Assembly (NCBI GenBank): GCA_020073345.1
Contig: JAIQFI010000006.1
Coordinates: 1 to 64,000, forward strand
Source: Terriglobia bacterium
GTDB lineage: Bacteria > Acidobacteriota > Terriglobia > Bryobacterales > Bryobacteraceae
DNA length: 64,000 bases
Direction of reading: 5' to 3'
The position numbers and the translations under genes are program-made. Within the stretch, counting starts at the first letter, position 1. Every line of letters begins with the position of its first letter. Below are positions 1 through 9,067 of the stretch, in pieces. The notes under the pieces were generated by a model that was not told where the DNA came from, made no database searches, and was given only the letters and a program-made list of their open reading frames with translations.

Positions 1-2216
1 TTGTTCTCGTAGAGCGCGTTCCACACGGCCGGCGCCGCCTGGAAGACAGCCGTTCGCTCGCGGAGCCCAGCGCGGAGCGCCATCTCAATTGCGTTGCGGG
101 AATAGCGCTCCGCCTCGTTGAGGCGGCCATCGTCGGCGGCGGCAAGAGCCCGAACCTGCGCCAGCGCTATTTCACTGTCGCGATTTTTACCGCCCTCGGC
201 CAAGATTCGCTCCATGCCCGCTTTATCCCGTTTCAACAACGCGATACGGTACTGGCCCTGCTGCGCCTCCGGACCAATCGAGTGATGTGCGGCAGCAACG
301 GCAAACGCTTTTTCTGCCTCGTCAAATCGCCCCAGATGAAAAAGGGCGCCTGCCTGATTGCCGTAGCCAGGCGCACGATCGGGATCGAGCAGCACGGATT
401 TCGCCGACACTTCCAGCACTTGCTCGAATCGTCCGGTCCCGTTCGCCGCGTAACCTCCGGACAGACTGAACGCCTTTGCATCCCGAGGATAAGTCTGCCG
501 CCACAACGAAATAGATTCCCACGCTTTCTCGAGGTTGCCGGTAACATTGCGATGGTAGGAATACTCAATGTTGAACTTTTCCGGTCCGCTGGCGCGTTCC
601 CTCGCCTGATAGGCGCGGATCGCGCTCTGTCGCGAAAGGGCGGTCTCTCCGAGGTCGCTGTAGCGAATAGCGAGCAGGCTCCATGCCGCTGCGAATTGTG
701 GATCCAGTTCCGTGGCGCGCCGAATCTGAAGCCCCGCTCCGTCACCGCCATGAGTTGCGGCGGTGTATGCCTTGAGCGCTTCGAGGGAGGAAGTGGTTGC
801 TTCCTCCAATGGAACATTGTGTTCGCGAATCGTGGCCAGTGATTCACCCGCACGGGCGCGAAACTTGCCTGCCATATCGCCCAGCGTGCTCAGCACCTGC
901 TCTTTGCCGGATGCCTCCGCCTGCTGATTGTCCAGGACTTCGCCGGTGGCGCAGCCTTCGGCGCGGAGACTCATGACATAGTGGCTGCCGAGGCTCGCGA
1001 TGGATCCCGTAAGCGCGGCTCTTGCGCCCACGCGTTGGCAGACTTCCCGCGCCGTCTCCAGGGTCATGGTAGCGTCAGCCGGCTTGCCCATCAGTTTGAG
1101 CGTTGCGCCGATCTTCTGGTCTGGAATGAGACTCAAGTACGGGGATTGCTGCAGCTGAACCAAGAGACCCTGCCGGAGCGTGTCATCAAACACTGTATCG
1201 CCGGTCTTGTTTTCGAAGCCGGCCAGAACAATCGTGTCCTTGTCCGTGAGCGGCTTTGTACGACCGCGCTGCTGCCACAGGAAGAATCCGCCGGCGATTA
1301 GGACAAGAGTGGCAGTGGCGGCGATTCCGTATTTCAGAAGAGGCTTGGCATTGCGGCTTGCGGCGACCGGGCTCGATCCGCTTTGCACGCGCTGCAAATC
1401 GTCGCACAGCTCCGCGGCGGATGGATACCGCAGCGCGCGATCCTTTTCAAGCAGCTCGCCAATGATCCGTTCCAGCTCGGCCGGAACCTTCGGATTCCGC
1501 TCACGAACCGGCACGGGCATCTTGTTCAAGAGAGCGTCAAAGATAATCGGAGATGTGGGGCCGTCGAACGGCCGCGATCCCGTCACCACTTCGTACAGAA
1601 CCACGCCCAAGGACCACAGGTCGCTACGCGCGTCGACAAGTTCGCCGCGAGCCTGTTCCGGCGACATGTAGGCGACGGTGCCCATGGCCGTGCCCGGTTC
1701 AGTCAGCATGTCCACTGTCAAAGCGTCCGTGTCCAGGGGCTGGTTATGTTTCGCTAAACCAAAGTCGAGTATCTTAGCCTGACCACGCGCCGTTACGAAG
1801 ATGTTGGCGGGCTTAATGTCGCGATGAACGATGCCTTTGGCGTGGGCGGCGTCCAACGCGTCGGCAACTTGAATTGTCAGCGCCAGCGCTGCCGGAAGAT
1901 CGAGGGACCTCTCGGCAATACAGTCGCGAAGAGTTTTGCCGTCGAGCAGCTCCATCACCAGAAAGGGATGACCTGCCGACTCGCCCACGTCGTAGACAGA
2001 GCAAATGTTGGGATGATTCAGGGCCGAAGCGGCGCGCGCCTCGCGCTGGAAGCGCTCGCGCGCGGAGTCGGTGGCAAAGGCTTGCGGCAGGACCTTGAGT
2101 GCGATATCGCGATGGAGTCGCGTATCGCGAGCGCGATAGACCTCGCCCATCCCACCCTTCCCGATAGGGGCAAGGATCTCGTACGGCCCAAGCTTGTCGC
2201 CCACAGAGAGAGCCAT
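1..2216 (-). CDS. Transmembrane serine/threonine protein kinase (C-terminus cut by window edge)
   Basis: Bacterial Hanks-type (PknB-like) kinase that should phosphorylate Ser/Thr on protein targets. I translated it directly from the minus strand; it is open from ATG at 2216 to the window edge with no stop (738 codons seen). The kinase domain spans about residues 12-275: glycine loop GKGGMGEV (19-26), catalytic Lys in ALKVL (41), HRDIKPAN (131-138), DFG (151-153) and the APE-equivalent MSPEQARGE. A hydrophobic membrane segment (about 295-315, ...ATATLVLIAGGFF...) separates it from a long C-terminal part rich in Ala and aromatic helices, consistent with TPR-like repeats outside the cytoplasm. 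This architecture (kinase-TM-TPR) is very common in Acidobacteria. The substrate cannot be told. Read tail-to-head with the ABC exporter upstream, from which it is separated by 45 bp containing a palindrome. Confidence 0.93.
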   Translation of the reverse strand, partial: MALSVGDKLGPYEILAPIGKGGMGEVYRARDTRLHRDIALKVLPQAFATDSARERFQREARAASALNHPNICSVYDVGESAGHPFLVMELLDGKTLRDCIAERSLDLPAALALTIQVADALDAAHAKGIVHRDIKPANIFVTARGQAKILDFGLAKHNQPLDTDALTVDMLTEPGTAMGTVAYMSPEQARGELVDARSDLWSLGVVLYEVVTGSRPFDGPTSPIIFDALLNKMPVPVRERNPKVPAELERIIGELLEKDRALRYPSAAELCDDLQRVQSGSSPVAASRNAKPLLKYGIAATATLVLIAGGFFLWQQRGRTKPLTDKDTIVLAGFENKTGDTVFDDTLRQGLLVQLQQSPYLSLIPDQKIGATLKLMGKPADATMTLETAREVCQRVGARAALTGSIASLGSHYVMSLRAEGCATGEVLDNQQAEASGKEQVLSTLGDMAGKFRARAGESLATIREHNVPLEEATTSSLEALKAYTAATHGGDGAGLQIRRATELDPQFAAAWSLLAIRYSDLGETALSRQSAIRAYQARERASGPEKFNIEYSYHRNVTGNLEKAWESISLWRQTYPRDAKAFSLSGGYAANGTGRFEQVLEVSAKSVLLDPDRAPGYGNQAGALFHLGRFDEAEKAFAVAAAHHSIGPEAQQGQYRIALLKRDKAGMERILAEGGKNRDSEIALAQVRALAAADDGRLNEAERYSRNAIEMALRAGLRERTAVFQAAPAVWNALYEN

Positions 2217-2242
2217 GGAGTTGTAATGATTCTACCCCAACA

Positions 2243-2268
2243 GGGCTGTAAACCCGCTGCTTCAGCCC
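2243..2268. repeat. Imperfect palindrome at the 3' end of the ABC permease gene
   Basis: GGGCTG (2243-2248) and CAGCCC (2263-2268) form inverted arms around a GC-rich centre, overlapping the permease stop codon at 2262-2264. The sequence resembles other GGNCTGNAGNCC-type elements in this window (6789-6811, 9661-9711, 23821-23866). It may act as a transcription terminator or be a degenerate REP-like element. Confidence 0.4.
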
Positions 2269-3575
2269 CGCACGACCCACTGCGCCAGCTCGCGGATCTT
2301 CGGCGCTTTGCCTTGGGACAGAATGCCGATGCGGAAGATGCGGGCGGCTGCCCAGATCACAGCGGCGGCGAAAGCGATCATACCAATCAGGCCTACCCAC
2401 GGCTCCCACCAGGGAACACCGCCGGGCATGGACTGCCGTAGGAGCATGACCATCGGCGTGAAGGGCGGGATGAACGACATGGTGGTCGCCAGGACGCCGT
2501 TGGGCTGCGCCATGACCGGGGTCAGCATCAACATCGGGATCATAACCGGCAGGATCAACAAAAATGCGAGACTCTGCGCATCCTGCGGAGTGTTGCAAGC
2601 CGATCCCAGCGCGACGCTCCAGGCGGAGAGCATCGCCACTTCCGCAATCAGGTACACGAAAAACCACGGCAGCAAATGCAGCGGCGCAACTCCGAACAGC
2701 GCCATTCCCGCCAGCGCGGCCAATCCGCCCAGGATGTAGAAAATCGAGCTGGTCAAGGATGTTCCCAGGGAGGCCACAACCTTGCCCATCATGAGCTCGA
2801 AGGACGACGCCGAACACAGCAGCATTTCAAAGACGCGCTGCATCTTGTCTTCGGCGACCGCGCCCAGATGCGGCGCCGCGCCGAGAAGAACCACCATGAG
2901 CAAGAGAATGGTCAGGAACACGGGCACGAGCACGGCCTGGAGCGGATTCCTCTTTTCGGCTCCGCCGATCTGTCCGCTGACCGGGTCCTTGGTCACCAGC
3001 GCCATGGACACGACGGGAACGTCCCGCAAGATGTCCGGAAAGCGCGCCGGATCGATACCCAGTTGCGAGAGGCGCACCCGGCGCAGACCGTCATTGACGG
3101 CGGATTGCATCGCGATGCCTACTTGATCGACGCCCGAAGAATTACTGTATATACGCACCAGATCCACGGGAGGGTCTTCTTTGCCTGGCGCGAGGGCGCC
3201 GGCGGAGATGTCAAGAACTAGAACCAGTTCGCCTCGCCGAATCCGATCGGAGAGGGACAAGAGTTGAGCGGTCTGGTCGGCTTCGGGCTGCACTTGCTCG
3301 AAGACAATGTGAGGCATCACGTTTAATCCGCCGGGGGCTTTGGCCACCGCCCTGCGGCTGGTTTCCTCGGCGGCCTGAATCACTGCAGACGCGGCGACGC
3401 CGGTGCGGTCGATAATCGCAACGTGCTGGTCCTTGGCATTCCCCCGGAACGCCAGGGACGTCGCCAGGAACGATGCGCCGATGAGAATGGGAACCAGGAC
3501 CAGGCCGATGATGTACGCCTTGCTCAGAACGGTTTGCAGGTAGTCGCGCTTGGCGATGAGCAGGACTCTACGCAA
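2262..3575 (-). CDS. ABC-2 type transporter permease (NatB-like)
   Basis: Membrane half of an ABC exporter; pairs with the ATPase immediately upstream. 437 residues from a TTG start at 3575, chosen because it follows an AGGAG-type ribosome site (CAGGAGAATAACG) and begins MRRVLLIAKRDY, the usual cytoplasmic start of this family; the in-frame ATG 13 codons upstream lies inside the ATPase gene. It overlaps the ATPase stop by 8 bp, so translation is probably coupled. One N-terminal membrane helix (about residues 22-45), a large extracytoplasmic loop of about 170 residues, then five helices at about 215-425; this is the NatB/YhaP topology. Known NatAB systems export Na+ or peptides; the substrate here is unknown. 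Confidence 0.85.
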   Translation of the reverse strand: MRRVLLIAKRDYLQTVLSKAYIIGLVLVPILIGASFLATSLAFRGNAKDQHVAIIDRTGVAASAVIQAAEETSRRAVAKAPGGLNVMPHIVFEQVQPEADQTAQLLSLSDRIRRGELVLVLDISAGALAPGKEDPPVDLVRIYSNSSGVDQVGIAMQSAVNDGLRRVRLSQLGIDPARFPDILRDVPVVSMALVTKDPVSGQIGGAEKRNPLQAVLVPVFLTILLLMVVLLGAAPHLGAVAEDKMQRVFEMLLCSASSFELMMGKVVASLGTSLTSSIFYILGGLAALAGMALFGVAPLHLLPWFFVYLIAEVAMLSAWSVALGSACNTPQDAQSLAFLLILPVMIPMLMLTPVMAQPNGVLATTMSFIPPFTPMVMLLRQSMPGGVPWWEPWVGLIGMIAFAAAVIWAAARIFRIGILSQGKAPKIRELAQWVVRG

Positions 3576-4476
3576 CGTTATTCTCCTGCGGCTCCGGACC
3601 GGCGATGCGGACAAAGATATCGTGCAGCGAAGGTTTGACCACGGAAAATGAGGCGATCCGCGCGCGGGATGCGAGCGCGTGAAGTACTTGCTGAGGATCG
3701 CACCCCTGCCCCATTCGCAGCTCCTGCACTTGTCCGAGGTCGTTGACGCGCTCGATGCCGGGCAGATCGCCCAGAGGGGCGCGGCCTTCGACTTCCACGC
3801 GGATGGTGTCGCTTCCGTAGCTCGCCTGGATGGAGGCGAGCGATCCGTCGAGCACTTTCTTGCCCCGAAAGATCATAAAAATCGAGTCGCACAAGCTTTC
3901 AGCCACGTTCATGTCGTGGGTGCTCAGAATGACCGTGCATCCGCGTTTGCGCATTTCAAGAACGGCGCTGCGAATGGAATCGGCGCTCACGGGATCGAGG
4001 CCGGTGAACGGTTCGTCCAGGATCAGCAGCTTCGGCTCGGGGATCACAGTGGCGATGAACTGGACCTTCTGGCTCATGCCCTTGCTGAAGGTCTCGACCT
4101 TATCGTTGGCGCGATCCGCCAGGCCCAGGCGTTCGAGCCACGAGTTCACTTGGGCAGTGACGTTGCGCCCGCCACGCAGTTCGCCATAAAACTCCAGCAA
4201 CGCACGCACGCGCATTTTCCGGTAGACACCGCGTTCTTCGGGAAGGTACCCGATCTGGTCCGAACGTGTACCGAAGCGGGCCTTCCCAAAGACCTGGATC
4301 GTGCCGGAATCCGCGTAGAAGATGTTGGCGATCATCCGCATGGTGGTGGACTTGCCGGAGCCGTTCGGTCCGATGAACCCGTACACCGAGCCTTCGGGGA
4401 CCGTGAGGGAGAGATTGTCGACGGCGGTGACGTCGCCAAAGGTCTTGGTCACGTTGCTGATTTCGACCGCGGACAT
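3568..4476 (-). CDS. ABC transporter ATP-binding protein (NatA-like)
   Basis: Energises the adjacent ABC-2 permease by ATP hydrolysis at the inner membrane face. 302 residues. Walker A GPNGSGKST (about 36-44), signature FSKGMSQ (in place of LSGGQ; typical of NatA-like exporters), Walker B LLILDEP (about 151-157) and the H-loop STHD (about 189-192) are all present. The C-terminal 80 residues resemble the DUF4162 accessory domain found on NatA-type ATPases. The start ATG at 4476 begins MSAVEISNVTKTFG, a normal ABC N-terminus. The permease start codon overlaps its stop. Confidence 0.92.
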   Translation of the reverse strand: MSAVEISNVTKTFGDVTAVDNLSLTVPEGSVYGFIGPNGSGKSTTMRMIANIFYADSGTIQVFGKARFGTRSDQIGYLPEERGVYRKMRVRALLEFYGELRGGRNVTAQVNSWLERLGLADRANDKVETFSKGMSQKVQFIATVIPEPKLLILDEPFTGLDPVSADSIRSAVLEMRKRGCTVILSTHDMNVAESLCDSIFMIFRGKKVLDGSLASIQASYGSDTIRVEVEGRAPLGDLPGIERVNDLGQVQELRMGQGCDPQQVLHALASRARIASFSVVKPSLHDIFVRIAGPEPQENNVA

Positions 4477-4583
4477 TGTACGGATGCTATCACGACGGGA
4501 TATTATCGCGCCGCGGGTTCATCTAAGCTGGACGGAGTCCCGATTCTCGCGCATTCTGTATACTGACTGGGGGGTTTTATTGC

Positions 4584-4976
4584 ATGCGAGCCCTATTAAT
4601 CCTGACGGTTGTGGCCATCGCCGCGCCGGCGTTCGCGCACCATTCCTTCGCGGCCGAGTACGATGGCGAAAAACCCATCACGCTGAAGGGCGTGGTCACC
4701 AAGGTGGAGTGGGAGAATCCGCACATGCACTTTTATTTAAATGTGACGGATGAAAAAGGCAAGGTCGAGGAGTGGAAGTTCGAAGGATTTCCTCCGAACA
4801 TGCTGGTCCGGCAGGGTTGGAAGCGCGATGTGACGCTGAAGATGGGCGACACCATCACGGTGTTCGCGTGGCGAGCACGGAACGGGATGAACCTGGCGCA
4901 TTCGCGGGAGATCACGCTGGCCGACGGGAAGAAGATTCTGTCGGGACCTCCCGCGGGAACAGGAGGCGGCAATTGA
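4584..4976 (+). CDS. DUF6152-like secreted protein
   Basis: 130-residue protein with a Sec signal peptide (MRALLILTVVAIAAPAFA) and mature start HHSFAAEYD. The core pattern (KGVVTKVEWENPHMHF..., a W-x-F pair, and N-x-AHSRE) matches the DUF6152 family as I know it, whose function is undescribed; the fold is probably a small OB/beta-barrel. A paralogue lies at 31679-32095. The stop overlaps the TTG start of the next gene (TTGA at 4973-4976), so the two form a translationally coupled pair. It probably acts in the periplasm; its ligand is unknown. Confidence 0.8.
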   Translation: MRALLILTVVAIAAPAFAHHSFAAEYDGEKPITLKGVVTKVEWENPHMHFYLNVTDEKGKVEEWKFEGFPPNMLVRQGWKRDVTLKMGDTITVFAWRARNGMNLAHSREITLADGKKILSGPPAGTGGGN

Positions 4977-5776
4977 TTTCGAAACACCTGATCGCTCTCG
5001 TTTTTTGGGTTTCCGTGGCCACCGCCCAAAAGCCGCCGGTACCGAGGACGGCGGACGGTAAACCGGATTTGTCGGGTATCTGGCAAGGCGGCGGAGCGGC
5101 GGGATTGGCGTTCGCCATCGGCGCCGACAACGCCAAGGCGGCGCGGCCAGACGCCGCTCCGGCGCAGGCACGAGGTGGCGGAGCTCGCGCGGAACCGGCT
5201 CCCTACCAGGACTGGGTACAGCCGAAACTCAAAGAAATCCGCGACCGCAGGTTGATCGACGATCCCAGCGGGCGGTGCTTGCTGGTGGGCGTGCCGAGAA
5301 TCACTTCGATGCCGCTGCCGATCAAGATCGTGCAAACCAAGGACGAAGTGATCTTTCTCTACGAAACGTTCCATGCGTTTCGCGTGATTCCGACCGATGG
5401 CCGCAAGCATCCGGACGATATGGACCCATCCTTCATGGGCGATTCGGTGGGCCATTGGGAGGGCGACACGCTGGTGGTGGACGTGATGGGATTCAACGAT
5501 AAGACCTGGCTCGGCGCGGGCGGCGCCTCGATCCATAGCGATGCGCTGCACGTGGTGGAGCGCTATCAGCGCGTGGACTACGACACCATCACTTACAACG
5601 TGCTCATCGAGGATCCAAAGGTATTCACCAAGAGCTTCAATACGGCGCCTTCGTTCCTCTCGCTGCGGCCGGGGGAGAGGCTGCGCGAGTACGAATGCAT
5701 CGCGGACAACCAGGACATCCAGCGCTTCGAGGAGCTGCTGAAGACTCCCTCCCTGTTCGTGAGGCCGCCACAGTAG
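4973..5776 (+). CDS. Secreted hypothetical protein coupled to DUF6152
   Basis: 267 residues from a TTG start overlapping the upstream stop; AGGAGGCGGCAA precedes it with good spacing, and translation begins MISKHLIALVFWVSVATAQ, a signal peptide, which an upstream ATG would bury. The mature part starts with PRTADGKPDLSGIWQ, a motif shared by a large uncharacterised family of secreted acidobacterial and proteobacterial proteins often located beside DUF6152 genes. The C-terminal half is beta-rich with conserved acidic-aromatic stretches (GHWEGDTLVVD). No catalytic motif is recognised. Probably functions with the upstream protein in the cell envelope. Confidence 0.75.
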   Translation: MISKHLIALVFWVSVATAQKPPVPRTADGKPDLSGIWQGGGAAGLAFAIGADNAKAARPDAAPAQARGGGARAEPAPYQDWVQPKLKEIRDRRLIDDPSGRCLLVGVPRITSMPLPIKIVQTKDEVIFLYETFHAFRVIPTDGRKHPDDMDPSFMGDSVGHWEGDTLVVDVMGFNDKTWLGAGGASIHSDALHVVERYQRVDYDTITYNVLIEDPKVFTKSFNTAPSFLSLRPGERLREYECIADNQDIQRFEELLKTPSLFVRPPQ

Positions 5777-5799
5777 AGGTCTCGGCACGAGACGTGTTG

Positions 5800-6171
5800 T
5801 CAGCCGTGCTTCGGGCGGGCCAGTAGCTTGGCGCCGAACGCCGCTGCTGAGGCGCTCAAAAGCCCACACAGCACACTGGCGAATGTAACGACAACCAGAA
5901 TATTCTCCGCTGCATGCTCGATCGGGTGTCCGTATTTTTCCGCGTTCACCGACGCTTGCAGGGTTGTCCAGAATGACATGCTCCAGCCGGACGGGGCCAA
6001 ATTCCATACCAAGAAGCCACCCGCGCACGAGCCGAGCACGAACGCCAACGCGATAACCTCGCGTCCGCGGCTGCGCGTGCGGAGATGTACAAAAGCCAGG
6101 ACCAGAAAGACGATGGGCGCGGTGATGATGAGGATCAAGCTGCCGAGCAAGAGGAGTTGAACGAGTACCAT
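5800..6171 (-). CDS. Small membrane protein, unknown function
   Basis: 123 residues with three predicted membrane helices: about 5-28 (LLLLGSLILIITAPIVFLVL), 40-60 and 93-113. Between helices 2 and 3 is an extracytoplasmic loop with several Trp (SGWSMSFWTTLQ). I do not recognise the family. It is convergent with the DUF6152-associated gene and stands alone; the region upstream (6172-6353) shows no other gene. Hydrophobicity periodicity and a clean ATG start support it being real. Confidence 0.6.
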   Translation of the reverse strand: MVLVQLLLLGSLILIITAPIVFLVLAFVHLRTRSRGREVIALAFVLGSCAGGFLVWNLAPSGWSMSFWTTLQASVNAEKYGHPIEHAAENILVVVTFASVLCGLLSASAAAFGAKLLARPKHG

Positions 6172-6353
6172 CAGCCTTTTGTCCTTTCAATCCACCAGGG
6201 ACCATATTCTAGCATTCCAAGACCGCGCCGATGATTTTGAAATAGGAGGCAGTGGTGTCCATGACGCCCCCAAAATGACCTTCAGACGGGCGCGCTCCGC
6301 GTCCTAGACTATGCCCGGTCGCTCGTGACCTTTGGCTTTGAGAGAGTAAAGCT

Positions 6354-6781
6354 ATGAGCACGAAACCGATATTCGCGACGATCGTTCTGATGCTTGCAGT
6401 GGGGCTGACTGCGATCTCGCAGACGCCCGCGCAACCCAAGCATCGTGTCGTAATGCAAATGAACGAGCCTCAAGGCGACGAATGGAGTTACCTGCTCGCC
6501 CACATCCAGAACATGCGGATCGCGTTCGCCAATGACGGAGGCGTCGAGATCGAAGTGGTCTTCTTCGGCCCGGACTCAACATGCTGCGCAAGACCAACTC
6601 GAACCACGCGGAGATGCTGCAACGATTCTCCACCCAGGGAGTCAAGCTGACAGCCTGCCGCAACTCGATGCGCGACCGGAACATCACGACCGAAGATCTG
6701 TTCCCGTTCGCCTCGACGGTCGACTCCGGCGTGGCGGAATTGGTTCGGAAGCAGGAAGCCGGCTGGGCGTATATCAAGTAG
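6354..6781 (+). pseudogene. DsrE-family protein, interrupted by a one-base frameshift
   Basis: The first part (6354 to about 6570) encodes a signal peptide followed by a DsrE/YchN-like alpha/beta fold: residues HRVVMQMNEP through VEIEVVFFGP. The continuation, LNMLRKTNSNHAEMLQRF to QEAGWAYIK, is in the next frame and ends at 6781. Adding one G at 6571-6573 (CCCGGAC to CCCGGGAC) restores FFGPGLNMLR, exactly the family's GPGL motif, and joins the halves into one protein of about 142 residues. The C-terminal Cys (LTACRNSM), the usual DsrE active-site position, is kept. Either a recent pseudogene or a sequencing/assembly error in a G run; the otherwise intact coding sequence favours error or very recent loss. 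Confidence 0.8.
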
Positions 6782-6788
6782 ATAGACG

Positions 6789-6811
6789 GCGGGCCTGGAG
6801 GCCGGCCCTAC
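6789..6811. repeat. Palindromic element between DsrE and J-domain genes
   Basis: GGCCTGGAGGCCGGCCCTAC lies in the 50 bp between two genes. It has the same plan as the element at 23845-23866 (a GGYCTGGAGRCC palindrome followed by GCCCTAC). It is a candidate dispersed REP-like repeat. Confidence 0.5.
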
Positions 6812-6831
6812 AACTGCCGATAGAGGGGTAC

Positions 6832-7506
6832 ATGTCCGCTCCACTCGCCGGCAAGTTTCAGGATCACTACAAGGTTCTCGATATCGAGCCCAGGTCCAAC
6901 CTGGAGACAATTCACCAGGCCTATGGGAAGCTCGTGGAGAAATATCATCCGCGGAATGCCAAAACTGGCGACCAGGCGAAGTTTGACTCCATCAATCTGG
7001 CATACGAGGTTCTGTGCGACCCGACACTGCGGGAGTCATTCGACAAGCTCAAAGGCGTGGGAGAGGATAAGGCCGAGTTCAAGTTCAGCGGGTTGGACTT
7101 TTTCGCGGCGCTGGGGCGCGAGACCGCTTTGCGCGCCGCTCTGCTTTGCATCCTTTACGACCGCCGCCGCCTCAAGCCATTCACGCCGGGCCTTTCGATG
7201 CGCATGGTCGAAAATATGCTTGAGACGACCTCGGAGGGATTGAACTTCGCGCTGTGGTACTTGAAACAGCGAAACCTGGCCATCAGCGACGACAAGAGCA
7301 ATCTCATGATTTCGGCGGAGGGCATGGACTATCTGGAAACGAATCCGCCGACACCGGAAATGGTGATGCCTCTGATCAAAGCAGCGGGCTTGGCAAGTCC
7401 GCAGACGGGCCCGCTCGCCGAGGCCGAAGCCGCAGCCGAACCCGCGTTGACCGGCACCGGCCCGTCCAACGTAAAACGGATCTTCGAAGCTCTCTCGCGA
7501 ACCTAA
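6832..7506 (+). CDS. J-domain-like protein with a degenerate HPD motif
   Basis: 224 residues from ATG 6832. Residues about 10-70 match a DnaJ J domain (DHYKVLDIEP, then a helix with YGKLVEKYHP, and INLAYEVLCDPTLRESFDKL). The HPD tripeptide needed to stimulate Hsp70 ATPase reads HPR (YHPRNAKTGD), so classical co-chaperone activity is doubtful. Residues about 95-175 form a separate helical part, probably a winged helix (ETTSEGLNFALWYLKQRNL...ISAEGMDYL). The tail is Ala/Pro/Glu-rich. Its stop overlaps the stop of the convergent doxX gene. It may be a structural adaptor rather than a chaperone partner. Confidence 0.75.
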   Translation: MSAPLAGKFQDHYKVLDIEPRSNLETIHQAYGKLVEKYHPRNAKTGDQAKFDSINLAYEVLCDPTLRESFDKLKGVGEDKAEFKFSGLDFFAALGRETALRAALLCILYDRRRLKPFTPGLSMRMVENMLETTSEGLNFALWYLKQRNLAISDDKSNLMISAEGMDYLETNPPTPEMVMPLIKAAGLASPQTGPLAEAEAAAEPALTGTGPSNVKRIFEALSRT

Positions 7507-7949
7507 CGTTCGGAAGCGATCGCCCGATCGAGCGACAGCGCACCGCCGCCGCGCACCAGAATCGTGACGATCAGCGCGATCGCCAGAAGGTGGTATTCGT
7601 AGCCTTCCCCCATCTGACGGCCCTGCCAATTCATAAAGAAGTGGGGGTACAGGTGATTCGCGAATGGGGCCACGATCATCACCACCAGCACTCCGGATGC
7701 GGCGATGCGGCTGAGCAGGCCCAGAAACAGGCCAAGGGCGCCGAAGACTTCGGCGGTCATCGCCAGAATCGTCAAGGGCGCCGGAATGCCCATGGTCTGC
7801 TGGAATATTTCGATGGTTCCGGAAACGCCCCGGCCCCCGAAGAAGCCGAACATCTTTTGAGATCCGTGGGCGAAGAAGATCATGGCGAGGATGATCCGGG
7901 CGAGCGTGAGCGTCGCATCATTGGGGGTCGAGAGGAGTTTTCGTAGCAT
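7503..7949 (-). CDS. DoxX family membrane protein
   Basis: 148 residues from ATG 7949 ([19 protein letters not shown]). An upstream in-frame start exists but would run into the divergent metX gene. Four membrane helices and the DoxX signature [14 protein letters not shown] near the N-terminus identify the family, which is linked to quinol/thiol redox functions in the inner membrane, although the role is poorly defined. Only 42 bp separate it from the ATG chosen for metX on the other strand, so the promoters must overlap. Confidence 0.88.
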   Translation of the reverse strand: MLRKLLSTPNDATLTLARIILAMIFFAHGSQKMFGFFGGRGVSGTIEIFQQTMGIPAPLTILAMTAEVFGALGLFLGLLSRIAASGVLVVMIVAPFANHLYPHFFMNWQGRQMGEGYEYHLLAIALIVTILVRGGGALSLDRAIASER

Positions 7950-7991
7950 AACGGGGCTTTGCCTCCTGCCCACTATACTGAAAGTATCCCC

Positions 7992-9062
7992 ATGGTGACG
8001 GAGGTTGCTAGCTGTACTTTCGACCGGCTGGAGCTGGATTCCGGCGTAACGATCGCGCCCGTAGAGGTCGCTTATGAGACCTACGGCGAGCTGAACGCGG
8101 CCCGCTCCAACGCCGTTCTGATCGTGCACGCGTTTTCGGGCGACGCGCACGCCGCGGGCGAAGGCGGGTGGTGGTCGTCCATGATTGGGCCGGGGAAGGC
8201 CTTCGACACCGACAAGTATTTCGTCATCTGTTCCAACGTGTTAGGCGGATGCCGGGGGACCACGGGTCCGGGTTCGGTCAACCCTGAGACGGGCTGCCCA
8301 TGGGCCCTGTCGTTCCCTCAGGTGACCATCGCGGACATGGTGCGGCTGCAGAAGATGCTGATCGATCATCTGGGAATCGGGCGGCTGCTGACGGTCTCGG
8401 GCGGATCCATGGGCGGGATGCAGGCGCTGGAATGGGCGGTGACGTATCCGGACCGGGTGGCGTCGGCGATCCCCATCGCGACCACAGCTCGACATAGTGC
8501 GCAGCAGATCGCGTTCAACGAGGTCGGACGGCAGGCGATCATGGCGGATCCGGACTGGAACAACGGAAACTATTACGGCGGACGGCTGCCGGGGCGAGGC
8601 CTGGCGGTGGCGCGCATGGTGGGACACATCACCTATATGAGCGACGAGAGCATGCGCGAGAAGTTCGGGCGCAAGCTGCGGACGCCGGACCAGTTCGAGG
8701 TCGAGAGCTATCTGAAGTACCGCGGGTACAAGTTCGTCGACCGCTTCGACGCGAATTCCTACATCTACATCACGCGCGCGATGGATACGTTCGATCTGAC
8801 GCAGCGCGGAGCCCTGCCCACTCTGTTCGAAGCGAACGAGGCGCGGTTTCTGCTGATCAGTTTCACATCGGATTGGCTGTATCCGCCGTATCAGTCGCTG
8901 GAAATCGTGAAGGCGCTGCGCGGGCGCAATTGCGACGTGGCGTACTGCAATCTGGACGCGCGCTACGGGCACGATTCGTTCCTGGTGGAAGTGGAGCAGC
9001 AGACCGAAGTGGTGCGCGGGTTCCTGGCGAGCACGTTCAGGGAGGCGGCTGCCAATGTGTAA
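7992..9062 (+). CDS. metX: Homoserine O-acetyltransferase
   Basis: Transfers an acetyl group from acetyl-CoA to homoserine, the first committed step of methionine synthesis by the MetX/MetY route. 356 residues with an alpha/beta-hydrolase fold: oxyanion region HAFSGDAH, nucleophile Ser in [13 protein letters not shown] (about residue 139), acid Asp in FTSDWLYPP and catalytic His in YGHDSFL near the C-terminus. Start taken as ATG 7992; TTG 7959 in frame would add 11 residues ([10 protein letters not shown]...) with no family support. Five bases separate it from metW, the classic metX-metW pair. Confidence 0.96.
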   Translation: MVTEVASCTFDRLELDSGVTIAPVEVAYETYGELNAARSNAVLIVHAFSGDAHAAGEGGWWSSMIGPGKAFDTDKYFVICSNVLGGCRGTTGPGSVNPETGCPWALSFPQVTIADMVRLQKMLIDHLGIGRLLTVSGGSMGGMQALEWAVTYPDRVASAIPIATTARHSAQQIAFNEVGRQAIMADPDWNNGNYYGGRLPGRGLAVARMVGHITYMSDESMREKFGRKLRTPDQFEVESYLKYRGYKFVDRFDANSYIYITRAMDTFDLTQRGALPTLFEANEARFLLISFTSDWLYPPYQSLEIVKALRGRNCDVAYCNLDARYGHDSFLVEVEQQTEVVRGFLASTFREAAANV

Positions 9063-9067
9063 CAACG

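Noticed and set aside
7959-7991. TTG at 7959 as metX start
   Set aside because: Would add residues with no family support and leave only 9 bp to the divergent doxX start; ATG 7992 preferred.
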